The notes under the pieces are model-generated. The model saw nothing but the letters and a program-made list of their open reading frames with translations. It was not told the origin of the DNA and ran no database searches. A stretch of 64,000 bases of DNA. Source: Adineta vaga. Lineage: Eukaryota; Rotifera. Both the position numbers and the translations under genes were made by a program. The DNA is taken from the NCBI GenBank assembly GCA_021613535.1, contig CP075495.1:14508001-14572000 (forward strand), in the 5' to 3' direction. Shown piece by piece: positions 54,178 to 64,000 of this stretch; within the stretch, counting starts at the first letter, position 1, and each line of letters opens with the position of its first letter.

Positions 54178-55199
54178 TCATTCACGTTCGATTTGTATTT
54201 GAACACTTTTAATCACATGAATTCGATTAGATTGTAAAACTTGTTTTAAACTTTGTCGATCACGATATTGTATTCGATAAGCATTAGTTTGTCCATATCG
54301 ATAACAATTTAATATTTGACCAAATTGTGAAAAATATTCTAATAAATTATAATCAGTTAAACGTGATGCAACATTTCGAACAAGAAGATAATTATCACAT
54401 TCATTGAAATGATCATCGGATTCAATGAAGATATTTAAAACACGTCCATTTAAACAAAATGCACGTTTTAATAATAATTTTATACTATCATTTATATCAA
54501 ATACACCTAATATATACATTTGTCCATAACAATTTTGATGAATAGTAAAAGTTTGTAAAGTCGGAAAATATGTTGAAAGTTTATCTTGATCTTGTTGATG
54601 ATAATTTCCAATATGAACAAGTCGATCTAATGATAATGCAGGAAGAATTTTTCTCGAATGATTTCGTGGATAATATTCGATAGGATAACCATTGATTTGA
54701 TGATTGGACGATCTTATTGCACGATTTGCATCATTTAATTGAGCAAATTCAACAAATGCATAACCACGAGATCTATAAAGAATACAATTAAGTATAAGAC
54801 CGAAATGTTTCGATGTATATTCATAGAGATCATCTTCAGTTATTGATGTGAATTGACCAATTTGTACAAAAACAAAATTGGGTCCATCACGAGTATCATT
54901 GAGTAAAGATGCACTAGACGAAAATAAGAGATTGAAATAGATTGAGAAGATTCTTTTGTCAATTACTTTATTCGACAATTTTCAATGAAATGTGGACGAG
55001 TATTGAGAAAATTAGTTGCACTAATCATGGATGAGAATAAAACATGTACATATGGATGATAACTTTGAGTTTTTCGACGAAAACAACGAAGATTTTTATC
55101 ATAAATTCGACAATATCGTTCAACTATTTTAGTTGATAATGTTCTAACATTTGTAATAGCAATAATTGCTTGTTTTTCTTGATCTTGTCGATTATTCAT
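54178..55199 (-). CDS. Tandem RRM-domain RNA-binding protein, 322 residues, 2 exons
   Basis: Exons are 54967-55199 and 54178-54913, with exact frame. Four RRM-like units can be traced: residues about 10-75 (degenerate), about 85-160 (with RSRGYAFVEF as RNP1), about 170-240, and about 245-322 (YLLVRNVASRLTDYNLLEYFSQFGQI, a clear RNP2 and helix 1). RNP1 aromatic residues are kept only in the second unit, so several repeats may serve as protein-interaction domains. It contains no other domain. Its closest family is unclear; multi-RRM splicing or mRNA-regulatory proteins are the general match. It is likely nuclear or cytoplasmic. Confidence 0.8.
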
Positions 55200-55777
55200 T
55201 TGAATAAAACGGAAAAAAAATATAATTTAGAAAAGAAGAAGAAGAAATAGTTTTGAACGAAACGACGACGACGATAGATTATAAGAAAAAGTATAAAATA
55301 ATCATTGGTTAGAAGATAAATATTCTTTTACTAGTTCTGCTCATTCCTGCCATCTGACGATAGATCTTGGGAATTTTTAACTAGATAAATTATTGGGTTA
55401 AAGTTCAATGATGTTATTATGTCAATGTCATGACGAAGAATATTTCATTTGCTTCTTTTCGAAATAGATAATATCAATCATGAGCAAAAGATTAAATGTA
55501 GTTTTCAAATAATTAAAGTCAATATAAAACGTACTTCGTCTATCTGTTCTTTGAGATAATTCAATTCGATAGACTTATGTTGAGAGTAAAGTTATTGTCG
55601 TTTTGTGTATTTCAAACCAAATTCAATAGTAGATCATTGAGCTTATTGACATTCCTTAAGTTTTATCTCTACGTCACAAAAAAAAACATATACAAGTTCA
55701 GTCATTTTATAATAGGAATTTATTCGGATTCGTATATAGATATCGAATGATGATAGATATTTATTAGAATAAATCCT
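55200..55777. other. Non-coding spacer upstream of the RRM gene
   Basis: AT-rich, no supported gene. It contains the RRM-gene promoter and the Josephin gene 3' flank. Confidence 0.5.
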
Positions 55778-56545
55778 TTACGATTGATATGATGATAATG
55801 AATTTCGTTCTTGTGATACAGTAAATATATAAATATTTCGAAATTTATAAATCAATTTGATTAAATAATTTACTAAATCATTTTTCGAACCGATTTGTGA
55901 TGGTTTTGAAAATGTTGAATCTAAATTATAATAAATTCCTTGAAGATTCTTAATTGTAAACCAATGATTACTATTGATATTAATTAATAAACCAAAATAT
56001 GAATCCCATGGAAGATGTTGTAAGGATTCACCATTATAAAAATTGACTTGTCGTACATAATATCCACAACGTTTAATTGCTTCGATTAAAACACGTAAAT
56101 CATAATCACCGATATAGAAACGACCATAATCATTATTATAAGAATTTTTATCAAATTCATGAACAATTGCATCAAGATGTTTATGTGTAAATAAATGAGG
56201 AATTTGAAATAGATTATTCAATGAATGAATACCACAACGAAGAAATTCTTGTCGTTCATGATAGATTACCTGAAAAATATTTGTTTAATTAACGTATCTG
56301 ATTGTATAGCACAGAATATTTACCTGCTTCTTGTCCTTCTCTGTTGATTGCTGTTGTGGCGGCGCCGACGGCGGTGATGGTTGTTGTCGATATTCTCCCT
56401 GACGTTTTCGTGCTGATTCATCTCCATCACCATATTGTTGTAAAAGAAGAGCATAATAACGATCATCATCTTCACAACGTTTAGATGCTTTATTGTCTTT
56501 GGCATAATGACTACCGAAATCATTATCTACAGATGACACATTCAT
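55778..56545 (-). CDS. Josephin-domain deubiquitinase with an N-terminal Gln/Pro-rich extension, 237 residues, 2 exons
   Basis: Exons are 56324-56545 and 55778-56269. The Josephin domain starts at VIYHERQEFLRCGIHSLNNLFQ, with the catalytic Cys in the CGIHSLNN motif. The catalytic His is in the NSNHWFTI segment, followed by YYNLDS, which carries the Asn/Asp of the triad. Size and motif spacing match JOSD1/JOSD2 rather than ataxin-3, as no UIM repeats follow. The first exon adds about 74 residues ending in a QQPSPPSAPPQQQ low-complexity stretch that typical JOSD proteins lack. The product should cleave ubiquitin chains in the cytosol. The small UBA-like gene lies immediately upstream on the same strand. 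Confidence 0.88.
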
Positions 56546-56571
56546 ATATTGATTTAAACAAAAAGAAGCTT

Positions 56572-56919
56572 CTATATGTTACTATTTTCTGTATTTGATG
56601 CGGAACGAGAACTACTTTTTGCATTCGAAAATTTTCCTTTAAATTCTTTACCATTGCAATAATCTTCGACGATATCCTATTCAAAAAACAAAAGGTAAAT
56701 AGAATGACTAATCAAATCTTCATATTTTACTTGTAATTTCCAATTATATTGTGTAAGAAAATAAATACAATCTTCGATGTTCAATTCAGTAAGTTCCTAA
56801 AAGAAATATTCTGACGAAATTTCATAATTTTCTTGAAAAAAAAACAATTTCACATGAAAAGTGTGAAGAATTTTGTCTTGTGATTGTGTCTGTGACATAG
56901 TTGACAATGAAGTCGACAT
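56572..56919 (-). CDS. Tiny UBA/TAP-C-like protein, 78 residues, 3 exons
   Basis: Exons 56854-56919, 56731-56796 and 56572-56676 splice at codon boundaries (22 + 22 + 34 codons plus stop). The protein begins MSTSLSTMSQTQSQDKIL. Its central exon, ELTELNIEDCIYFLTQYNW plus KLQ, with the following DIVEDYCNGK, has the pattern of a UBA-like/TAP-C helical bundle (a short helix, a Cys/Leu-rich helix, NW, and a final helix). The tail is Ser/Asn-rich. It ends only 26 bp upstream of the Josephin start codon, so the two may be co-transcribed. UBA-like domains often bind ubiquitin or nuclear-export partners; which applies here is inference. Confidence 0.6.
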
Positions 56920-57269
56920 TGTGTTTCTTTTCAATGTATGTTCCTCAGTAATGAAGGTAAGTAACTAAAAGAAAGGAAAAAAAGAAAGAAAAATCAAGGT
57001 AAATAACGTGCATTTTTTTCTGTTGATAAATATTCGTCATGAGAATGACTTGTTGAATATTTCTTACATTTTCAATAACAGAGAAAAAGATGAAAATAAT
57101 TACGATGCTTGAGATAAGTTGGACAATATTTTATTATTCTTAAAGAATTGAAAAACAAAAACGATGAGTGACAGATAAATAGATATTGAATGAAAATATG
57201 CAATCTAATTAATTCAAATTGTGCAAGAGTGATGTTTCCAACATGAAGAAAAAATTATCAATATATATT

Positions 57270-60130
57270 TCAATTTGCTGATCGTTGCGTAATGTTCAAT
57301 GCTTGTCGACTACCGAAAAGATATTCTGCTGGAAATGTCGATGCAGCCGAAGAAAGACTGAGTGACAGAGAAGGTGACGGTACCACTCGAGGAGATCGTT
57401 TAAGAGGCATGGCGTAATGTGGTCTTCGTTTTTCACTTCTTGCACTGGAAAGAATATCAAGTTTTATATCATCAGCTGTTCGACTACTGGCAATACTGGA
57501 CGGATGGATTGTATCAGAAATAGTGTCCGGTGAACGAGGACTTTTATTAAAAGATTTATCAATTATATAATAATCAACTAGACGTTTTGGTAAACCATTT
57601 GGTATTTCACGCGATGGTGAACGATTTTTTTGACGTCGCTTTAATGGACACCAAAGACAACTAGAAAAGAATATTCTTTTTTCTTGCCTGTCCACGAATG
57701 AAGAATCAAAACTTACGATTTTGGACAACAGAATAAACAACTACAGCATAGAGCAAGAGCAAGTAATAGTAAAGCAAGTATACCAAGAATGATACCAAGC
57801 AAAGTCCATGTAGAATCTAATTCGAAATCAAAATTGTTGTTTTCTATTTAAATTATAAATGGTTGCCACAAGATATACCTGACGAGTCTGGAGTTGGACT
57901 TGCGGTAGTGGTGGTAGTTGTTGATGTAGTGCTGGTACTTGTCGATGTGGTGCTAGTACTGGTTGAAGTGCTACTAGTACTAGTTGTTGAAGTACTACTA
58001 GTACTTGTTGATGTACTGCTGGTACTCGTTGATGTAGTACTAGTACTTGTTGATGTGGTGCTGGTACTCGTTGAAGTAGTGCTAGTACTGGATGTTGACG
58101 TACTGCTAGTACTTGTTGAAGTGCTGCTAGTACTGGATGTCGACGTACTACTAGTACTTGATGTCGACGTACTGGTAGTACTTGTTGAAGTACTGCTAGT
58201 GGATGTTGACGTACTGCTGGTACTTGTTGAAGTGCTACTGCTAGTAGACGTTGATGTACTGCTAGTACTTGTTGAAGTGCTGCTAGTACTGGATGTCGAC
58301 GTACTGCTAGTACTTGTTGAAGTGCTACTGCTGCTGGATGTTGATGTGGTGCTGGTACTTGTTGTTCTAGAAATATAATTCAAATGAACGTTCATAGTCT
58401 AAATGAAGATAGTTCGTAATAGATGCAATCTATATGAATACAGCTGGAAAACTTTCTATTTATTTTAAAAGACAAACTATTTTAATGTAAAGAACTTACG
58501 TTGTCGATGTCGTTTCACCAGGACATAATGGAGTAGTGTCTTCCGAAACTGTAAATGTCATACAATATTGATTTGATTGAACCTTGCCACTAAAATAGTA
58601 GATGATTTCTTCTCTGAACAACACATTCAATATTAAGTATACCTGTCTACTGCAACAGCACATAGAACTTGTGATCCTACTGCATCTGCTGTTGGTGTCC
58701 ATGTCAAACTCACTGACCATAAACTTGTTGAGTTTTTTACAATTGGAGTTTTAATAACAATAGGAAAAGATATAGTAGCAATATCTACAATTGTCGTTGT
58801 GGAAGGACAAAAGTTTTCCGCGATCAATTGAATAGCATATGGTTGCCCAACTCGAATAGCAACACATTTACCAGAGGCGGATGTGGGACTTGTAAGACTC
58901 GGACGAACGGCACAGGAAGAAGTTGCCTGTACATTTATTAAGAATTGAAGTGGAACTGTACTAAGACGAGTCGTAGAACTAGAGTCGATAAAATCTTCAA
59001 TCTAAACAATAATATTATTTATTGATCTATACATCAAAATTGTACTATCAACGGTAACAATAAACGAAACTAAGTATCATTCATGCAAAAGAATGATTAA
59101 TACGATTCTTTCGAATTTACTCACAGTATTTTAAACAATATATAAGCTTTGCCAGTCAAATTTGATTTCCTTCAATGCTTTTTAACACTTCAATTCTACT
59201 TCAAAACATTCCCCTTGTCGTCATACAAATTCTATCGATAAAAAAACAAATGACGTTCATTTCTTCACATGAACTACTCAAGTATATTGAGATGAATTAA
59301 TTGTATTTTACTGACTTTTCTAAGAAAATCTGCTTAATAGTAATCACTCGTTTAATGTCACACAATTACCTGTACTGCTACTGCATACCAATCACCGGCA
59401 GTTAAGCCAGTAATAAGTAATGTACAATTTGAGAATAATACTGTTCCACTTGGTAATGTTGCTGGTGGACATGCATTTCCACATTCAGTTGTTCCATTAG
59501 CAAATCGACATCGTACATCATCATTATCACTATCGATCGTTGGTATCGATATGACTTGTTGAACTCCAACAGGTATATAGATTGGTGAAATGATTGCAGC
59601 AGTAGGTGGATCATTAAAAGTTCCATCGGCTCTCATTTGTAGATTTATCAAACATAAAATACTCCATTTCGTATTAGTACTCGTTGAACCAGATGGTCGT
59701 GATAATTGTCGCCAAGATAAACTTTCATAAGCAACAAGAAAATAGGATCCATTGATGAGATCTATTCGATCCGAACGTTGACCAACAGTTATACCAAGAC
59801 TTGCTGAATAATCTGTACAATAGGAAACTACTGATTGTGGTATATATCCTCCTGATTGATTACAATATTGAACACAAATAACTGTAGAACTGTTTTCAGG
59901 ATAACTTCCACCAAAAGTCAGTTTCGGTGATTGATTAGCGATCATTGCATCATTACAACTAATTTTTGTATAATCATAAATATAAGTTTGAGTAAGAAGA
60001 ATTGTAATCGTTGATCCTGATGTATTTACAACTTTATACGTAATCGTTCCACCTTGAAAATGTGTTGCATGAATATAAACATGGATAGGAAAGAAGATGA
60101 AAAAACACCAGAATATAGAATAATTCTGCA
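57270..60130 (-). CDS. Mucin-like single-pass membrane protein with Ser/Thr-repeat stalk, about 730 residues, 6 exons
   Basis: The start ATG (60128-60130) begins a signal peptide (MQNYSIFWCFFIFFPIHVYI). The ectodomain has many Cys and NxS/T sites (GGTITYKVVNTSGST, then CRFANGTTECGNACPP). It is followed by a Ser/Thr stalk encoded by exon 57889-58376, consisting almost entirely of TSTSS-type repeats ending TTTTTTASPTPDSS. A transmembrane helix (LLGIILGILALLLLALALCC) is in exon 57717-57816, then a palmitoylatable CCSCLFCCPK cluster. A basic cytoplasmic tail (57270-57660) carries Ser-Pro sites. Exons, high to low: 59370-60130, 58643-59001, 58500-58589, 57889-58376, 57717-57816, 57270-57660. The ectodomain fold is not recognised; an adhesion or surface-coat role is likely. 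Confidence 0.8.
57889..58376 (-). repeat. Ser/Thr codon minisatellite forming a whole exon
   Basis: The 488-bp exon is built of short repeated units (AGTAC-TAG/AGC-AGTAC type words). It is open on the opposite strand too, where it reads as Val/Leu repeats. Copy number is probably variable between alleles. Confidence 0.85.
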
Positions 60131-62050
60131 TGTTTTCAATCAATGATTTGACAGATTGATTGAATCGATATTGTTTTGTACTTATATGTTAAAATTTAAA
60201 ACGCTCAAGTACTTTCCTGTTGTTAATATTCACATCATTCAGAATTTTTATTTTAATTGAACGGAAAAAAACATTTTTCTTTCTCAATCATTAATTTTCA
60301 AGCTACTTGCACAATGAAGATCATTTATTTGAAATTAGAGCAAAATAAGAAAGTTTTTTCTCGTAATACTCAGTCCGGATCCATAACTAATTATACATAC
60401 TCTTCTCGGTAGAGAATCTAGGATCCTATTTCACACCTATGGTGATCAACATCTGCTTTTTTCTTTTGTTCACACTGATACAATCTTCTCTAGTGATTTT
60501 ATATTAATAGTATACATTAAAATAAAGAATATATTGATATCACTTTCGAAAGACTCGAATTGATTTATTCGATCATCACACTTCAATAAAAAAAAGACTA
60601 AGCTGATAAAACATCAATTTTTTTCGTTTACACAATTGGACAATTAGAGTGTTTGTCGACAATAATAACTACAGATGGAATAAATTAGCACTCAAACAAG
60701 AATAAACACCTTCATTGCAGAAACATCTAAAACGAATGTCAGCTGCTGTTATTAAATCGCACATATAAGTAGCACCGGAAGTGTACCATTGCGCTTATCG
60801 CTTTCTGTTTATTCATGTCACCCATTGATGATTGGTTCATTTAACAGCATCATCCAATGAGAAGAGGAGAAAAGAAAGAACGAGACGATTGATGCTTGTC
60901 GTCAGCAGGAGAAATTCCCTTGGGGCATAAAAAAAGTTCGAAAAATAAAGGAAGAAGATTTCAATTAGACTCTTCAGACTAATCTTCGAAAAGAAAAATG
61001 CACATGTCACGAATATCGAATTCTTTTTTAAAAGAGGATAATTAAAATTGTTTAAGTCAGTTTTTCTCTTCAAGCTCAATTAGATACGTATGATCGGCAA
61101 TATAAGTAATCTATTTGATCTTTTTCTTTTTTTTTCTTTCTCCGTAACAAAAGCAAACTCATTTGTTCATTCTATCACATTTTATTCATGTCGACAAGAG
61201 CGATAACTGAAGAACACCTTCTAGTGTGAAGTTATTCTCTAAGGAATATCCTGTCAACATTAGTTTTCATTGGTTCATGTAAATGAGATGTCTAGGCCAC
61301 ATGGTGATTGGCACGCATACATGCCGAGCGGCGCAGATACAATCTTCATGCGATGTTGATTGCACTATATTCGCTTGAATAGATTCTCTTAACAATCAAA
61401 TGATGTGAAAAGCATTGCCACAATTTTAGTAATTCTAGAAATCGATCTACCTTTTGATTGATATCTTACTCTTGACTTATTAAATGTAAAAGGAAAGTCA
61501 GACCTAATCGTCTTAAACTATCCTTTCATTGACTACTAATAGTTTGTCGGATATTCTCATTGTTAATTCCTCTCAAGAAGTTGAAATATGAACAATAATG
61601 AAATTAATTTTATCTTCATTTTATATGTATCGGACCACTAACAGAGAATGTTAAGTTCTCTTTCCCGACTCCCTATTGATTCGTTTGAATATACGGATGA
61701 ACAGCATGAAAGAGGTTTCCTCTTTCTCTCACTATGTAATTAACATTTACATGAGATGTACATTAATTTTTTTCTTTTATTCAAATCGTTTTTTCCTACG
61801 TTTATGTATGTGTGTGGTTTTTTTTCACACTCTTTCAATAAATTGATCGATGAGAAAAGATAAAAGAGAGAGAATAATCATCATTGAATGAATAGAAGGA
61901 AATCTAACGACGAATCAGAATTGATCATCTGTTGCCCACTGCACATCATTAGTCATTTCCTTGACCAAAGGCTAGAAGAAACAATATGAAATTTATTTGT
62001 TGTCATCACTCAATCTTTCTCTGTTCTGTCTCAATGCAGACCTAATCAAA
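60131..62050. other. 1.9-kb non-coding region
   Basis: No supported gene on either strand. It includes the promoter of the mucin-like gene (60131-60400). A less AT-rich segment with GCCGAGCGGCGCAG-type sequence is at 61321-61336. Confidence 0.5.
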
Positions 62051-62089
62051 TATACGAACGTAGAATTTTTTTTCTCTTTCTTTCTTTCT

Positions 62090-62460
62090 TCTTCTTTTCT
62101 TTTCCTTCTCGTCCCATTACTCAGTTGAATGTGTATGAGACGGGTCGAGATCGAGCGGGCACAAACACATACACACACACGCATGCATGCGTGCATTAGT
62201 CGAAAGAAGAGTAAACAGGACAGGACAGACAGACAGACCATCATCGTTGAAATAATTGCAGTTGTTCTATTGGATAAAACAAGTCGACAATTGAGTTTCC
62301 ATTGGTCATCGATGTAATCTTTCATATTCGTATCTATCGCTCACTTGAGAAGAAAAAGAAAGGGCAAAAGGAAAGAAAGAAAGAAAGAAAGAAAGAAAGA
62401 GAAGCAAACGCGCGCGCACATACACACACAAACACATTGCATTCATTCATTCATTTCTTC
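62090..62460 (+). promoter_or_regulatory. Conserved upstream module of paralogue C
   Basis: Blocks shared with A and B occur in order: TCGTCCCATTACTCAG.TG (62109-62127), GAGACGGGTCGAGATCGAGCGGGCA (62137-62161), TTAGTCGAAAGAAGAGTAAACAGG (62196-62219), ATAATTGC...TATTGGATAAAAC (62252-62280), and AAAGGGCAAAAGGAAAGAAA...CACATTGCATTCATTCATT (62359-62452). The module includes GAAA (62371-62400) and CA/GC microsatellites, which have expanded here relative to A and B. Confidence 0.55.
62371..62400. repeat. (GAAA)n microsatellite
   Basis: About seven consecutive GAAA units lie inside the upstream module of paralogue C. Confidence 0.85.
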
Positions 62461-62523
62461 TTCTTCTTCTTCACTGACAAACATACACACACACACACAC
62501 GTTTTTCTCTGACAGGACGCGTC

Positions 62524-63578
62524 ATGAAGAATCGACGAGTAAAACTTCATAAGAGTATAAAAAAATGAAAAACCTTTTATCTTTTTTCCAATTATCCATC
62601 TGTTTTCTATTTAATAGAGTCAACCAAACCTGAAGAATATGTATATATTGAATTAGATACAAAATGCAGGTATATAAACTTTTTTTTTATTCTTTATCTC
62701 TTGAAAGAAAAGAACTGTTTTTTTAGTTGTTCACAATCATCGCTCGATGATCATGCATCTATTCAAGTATGTTCTTTCACTCTTTTTTTTGTTGAATTTA
62801 TTGAATATTCGTTTCGTAGTTTTCACGTCGCTATCTTCAATGTCAAGCTTCAATGCCTATTCACATTCTTCGTTCATATATTCAACAAGTTTTACCTCAT
62901 TCACCAATGACAAAAGTAAAATTCAATGTAATCTATTACACTTTAATGCTTCTTTTCTTCTTCTAGGTATCAATTTATGATTTGAATGATCAATTATTGA
63001 ATGACTCCATCTGTCTAAAAGATCTTTCTTCTTCTTCTTCTTCATTAACACATATTCCTCTTCGTTTTACAATGATGAATACAGTCACATCATTCGGTCA
63101 TTGTTTATGTTCATCTCCTTGTTCTCCGATAAAAAATTCTTCGTCGTCACCATCGTTTTCACCAACTATCATTCAACGTGAAACAATAAACCGAACATTA
63201 TCAACATGTCCATTAGTTCCAACTCCTCCACATTCTCCATCATCTTCAACGTCACTTTCACCTATTCTATCGAAAAATTCATTACCAATTGTTAATCTTC
63301 TAACTCCACCATCACCGCCCCATTATTCATCATTTTTAATTGATAGTATCGTCGAATCGAACTGTAATGATCCATCGATTATTGATAAAATAACATCGGA
63401 ATTCGGTGAAATTTGTCCATCAGAACCTTCGATAAAACGAAAACGACAACGAATTTATAAAAAACTTCTACCAAAAACATCATCACCGTCAGATATTCCT
63501 CTTGATTTAACTGTCAAAAAACGTCCAATATCATTCGATTTGTTTCCAATGCAATCGAAATGGTTAAAAATGATTTAG
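62524..63578 (+). CDS. Paralogue C: RAWUL-like, CtBP-motif protein, 276 residues, 5 exons
   Basis: Exons 62524-62554, 62618-62669, 62727-62766, 62820-62915 and 62967-63578 give an exact frame. Exon lengths 31/52/40/96 nearly reproduce those of A (31/55/40/96). The N-terminus is MKNRRVKLHKKSTKPEEYVY, then IELDTKC and FSRRYLQCQASMPIHILRSYI, the RAWUL-like segment. Conserved islands shared with A and B are TIIQRETINRTLSTC, IVNLLTPPSPP, SIIDKITSEFGEICP and IPLDLTVKKR. The last is a CtBP-type motif with Thr instead of Ser. It ends QSKWLKMI. Elsewhere the protein is strongly diverged from A/B, so this is the older paralogue. Function is inferred only. Confidence 0.7.
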
Positions 63579-64000
63579 AAAGAAAAGAAAAACAATGTTT
63601 TATTTGACAGTATGTGTGATATTTTGCTGTTTTTATTATTGTCTATAAGAATATACATAAGACAAACAAACTACACTTCCAGTTCAATTGGTTTGTTTCA
63701 TTTATTTTTCAAGAGGATGTGTCAAAAGAGAAACACACAATTGCATCTTTTGTGTTCTATCCTACAGAGATGGAATTATATTTCTTTTTGAAGACAAGAG
63801 AACGTATTGTATTATGTACGAAAGATGCTTACAGATAGCGACTGATTCTTTGATGTTTGTTTTTTTTTCTGACTAAGAATATGTGTGAGAAACAATTGTT
63901 GTTTTAATCTACTAGCTCATGCTGATCGAAAATCAATTAGATTTGAAACAATCTTTTGATATCGTTGATTAACATAATTGATTTAAGCAAAAAAAATGAG
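63579..64000. other. 3' flank of paralogue C
   Basis: AT-rich sequence with no supported gene up to the window edge. Confidence 0.5.

Noticed and set aside
57889-58376. CRISPR-like appearance of regularly repeated short words
   Set aside because: The repeats are in-frame Ser/Thr codons in a eukaryotic exon, with no unique spacers.
57863-58378. Long + strand open frame rich in Val/Leu opposite the Ser/Thr repeat exon
   Set aside because: It is a mirror of the repeat on the opposite strand; composition is periodic and there is no start context or domain.

Overview
The window is eukaryotic and metazoan. It is AT-rich and holds multi-exon genes with very short introns, mostly 45-70 bp with GT..AG ends. 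The genes include a muscle-type myosin heavy chain, a cadherin, a MARCH1/8-type membrane E3 ligase, a DNAJC12-type J protein and a GAF/PDE phosphodiesterase. A complete cellular RNA-dependent RNA polymerase (RdRP) of the QDE-1/EGO-1 type restricts the possibilities to animals that keep such genes. Together with the compact introns, transposon debris and a nearly sequence-identical inverted paralogue pair, this best fits a bdelloid rotifer. That is inference; a nematode, mite or tardigrade is less likely but not excluded by sequence alone.

Layout. 1-316 is the 3' end of an unidentified + strand gene. 620-8601 (-) is a 29-exon myosin heavy chain with a TATA box at 8755. 8766-11182 is non-coding. 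11183-14308 (-) is a cadherin. 14309-17479 is non-coding. 17480-17920 (-) is a small orphan gene. 18188-20383 (-) is an intronless somatomedin-B/7TM receptor. 20950-27900 is a gene-poor island with decayed genes, two insertion elements with terminal inverted repeats, a 214-bp-arm hairpin element, tandem repeats and palindromes. 27926-33239 (-) is the RdRP.

34.9-41.8 kb holds an inverted pair of small genes (called A and B here) flanking DNAJC12-like and MARCH1/8-like genes. A third paralogue (C) is at 62.5-63.6 kb. All three share exon architecture, a RAWUL-like N-terminus, a C-terminal PLDLS/PLDLT (CtBP-type) motif and a recognisable upstream module. A and B are virtually identical over about 1.0 kb with sharp edges, which points to recent gene conversion or duplication.

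43032-44555 (-) is a trehalase. 45244-45898 (+) is a small RG-motif orphan. 46264-46353 (-) is an intron-containing tRNA-Ile(UAU). 47060-52490 (-) is a 17-exon GAF-GAF-PDE cyclic nucleotide phosphodiesterase ending in a CaaX box. Its only large intron contains an opposite-strand intronless gene whose product also ends in a CaaX-like cysteine cluster. 54178-55199 (-) encodes a tandem-RRM protein. 55778-56545 (-) is a Josephin deubiquitinase, followed upstream by a tiny UBA/TAP-C-like gene (56572-56919). 57270-60130 (-) is a mucin-like single-pass membrane protein with a Ser/Thr repeat exon.

Exon boundaries were inferred by eye from splice consensus and reading-frame continuity. Individual junctions may be off by a base; the total lengths of the myosin, PDE and mucin-like models are one base out of frame in my tally, so one junction in each needs correction.
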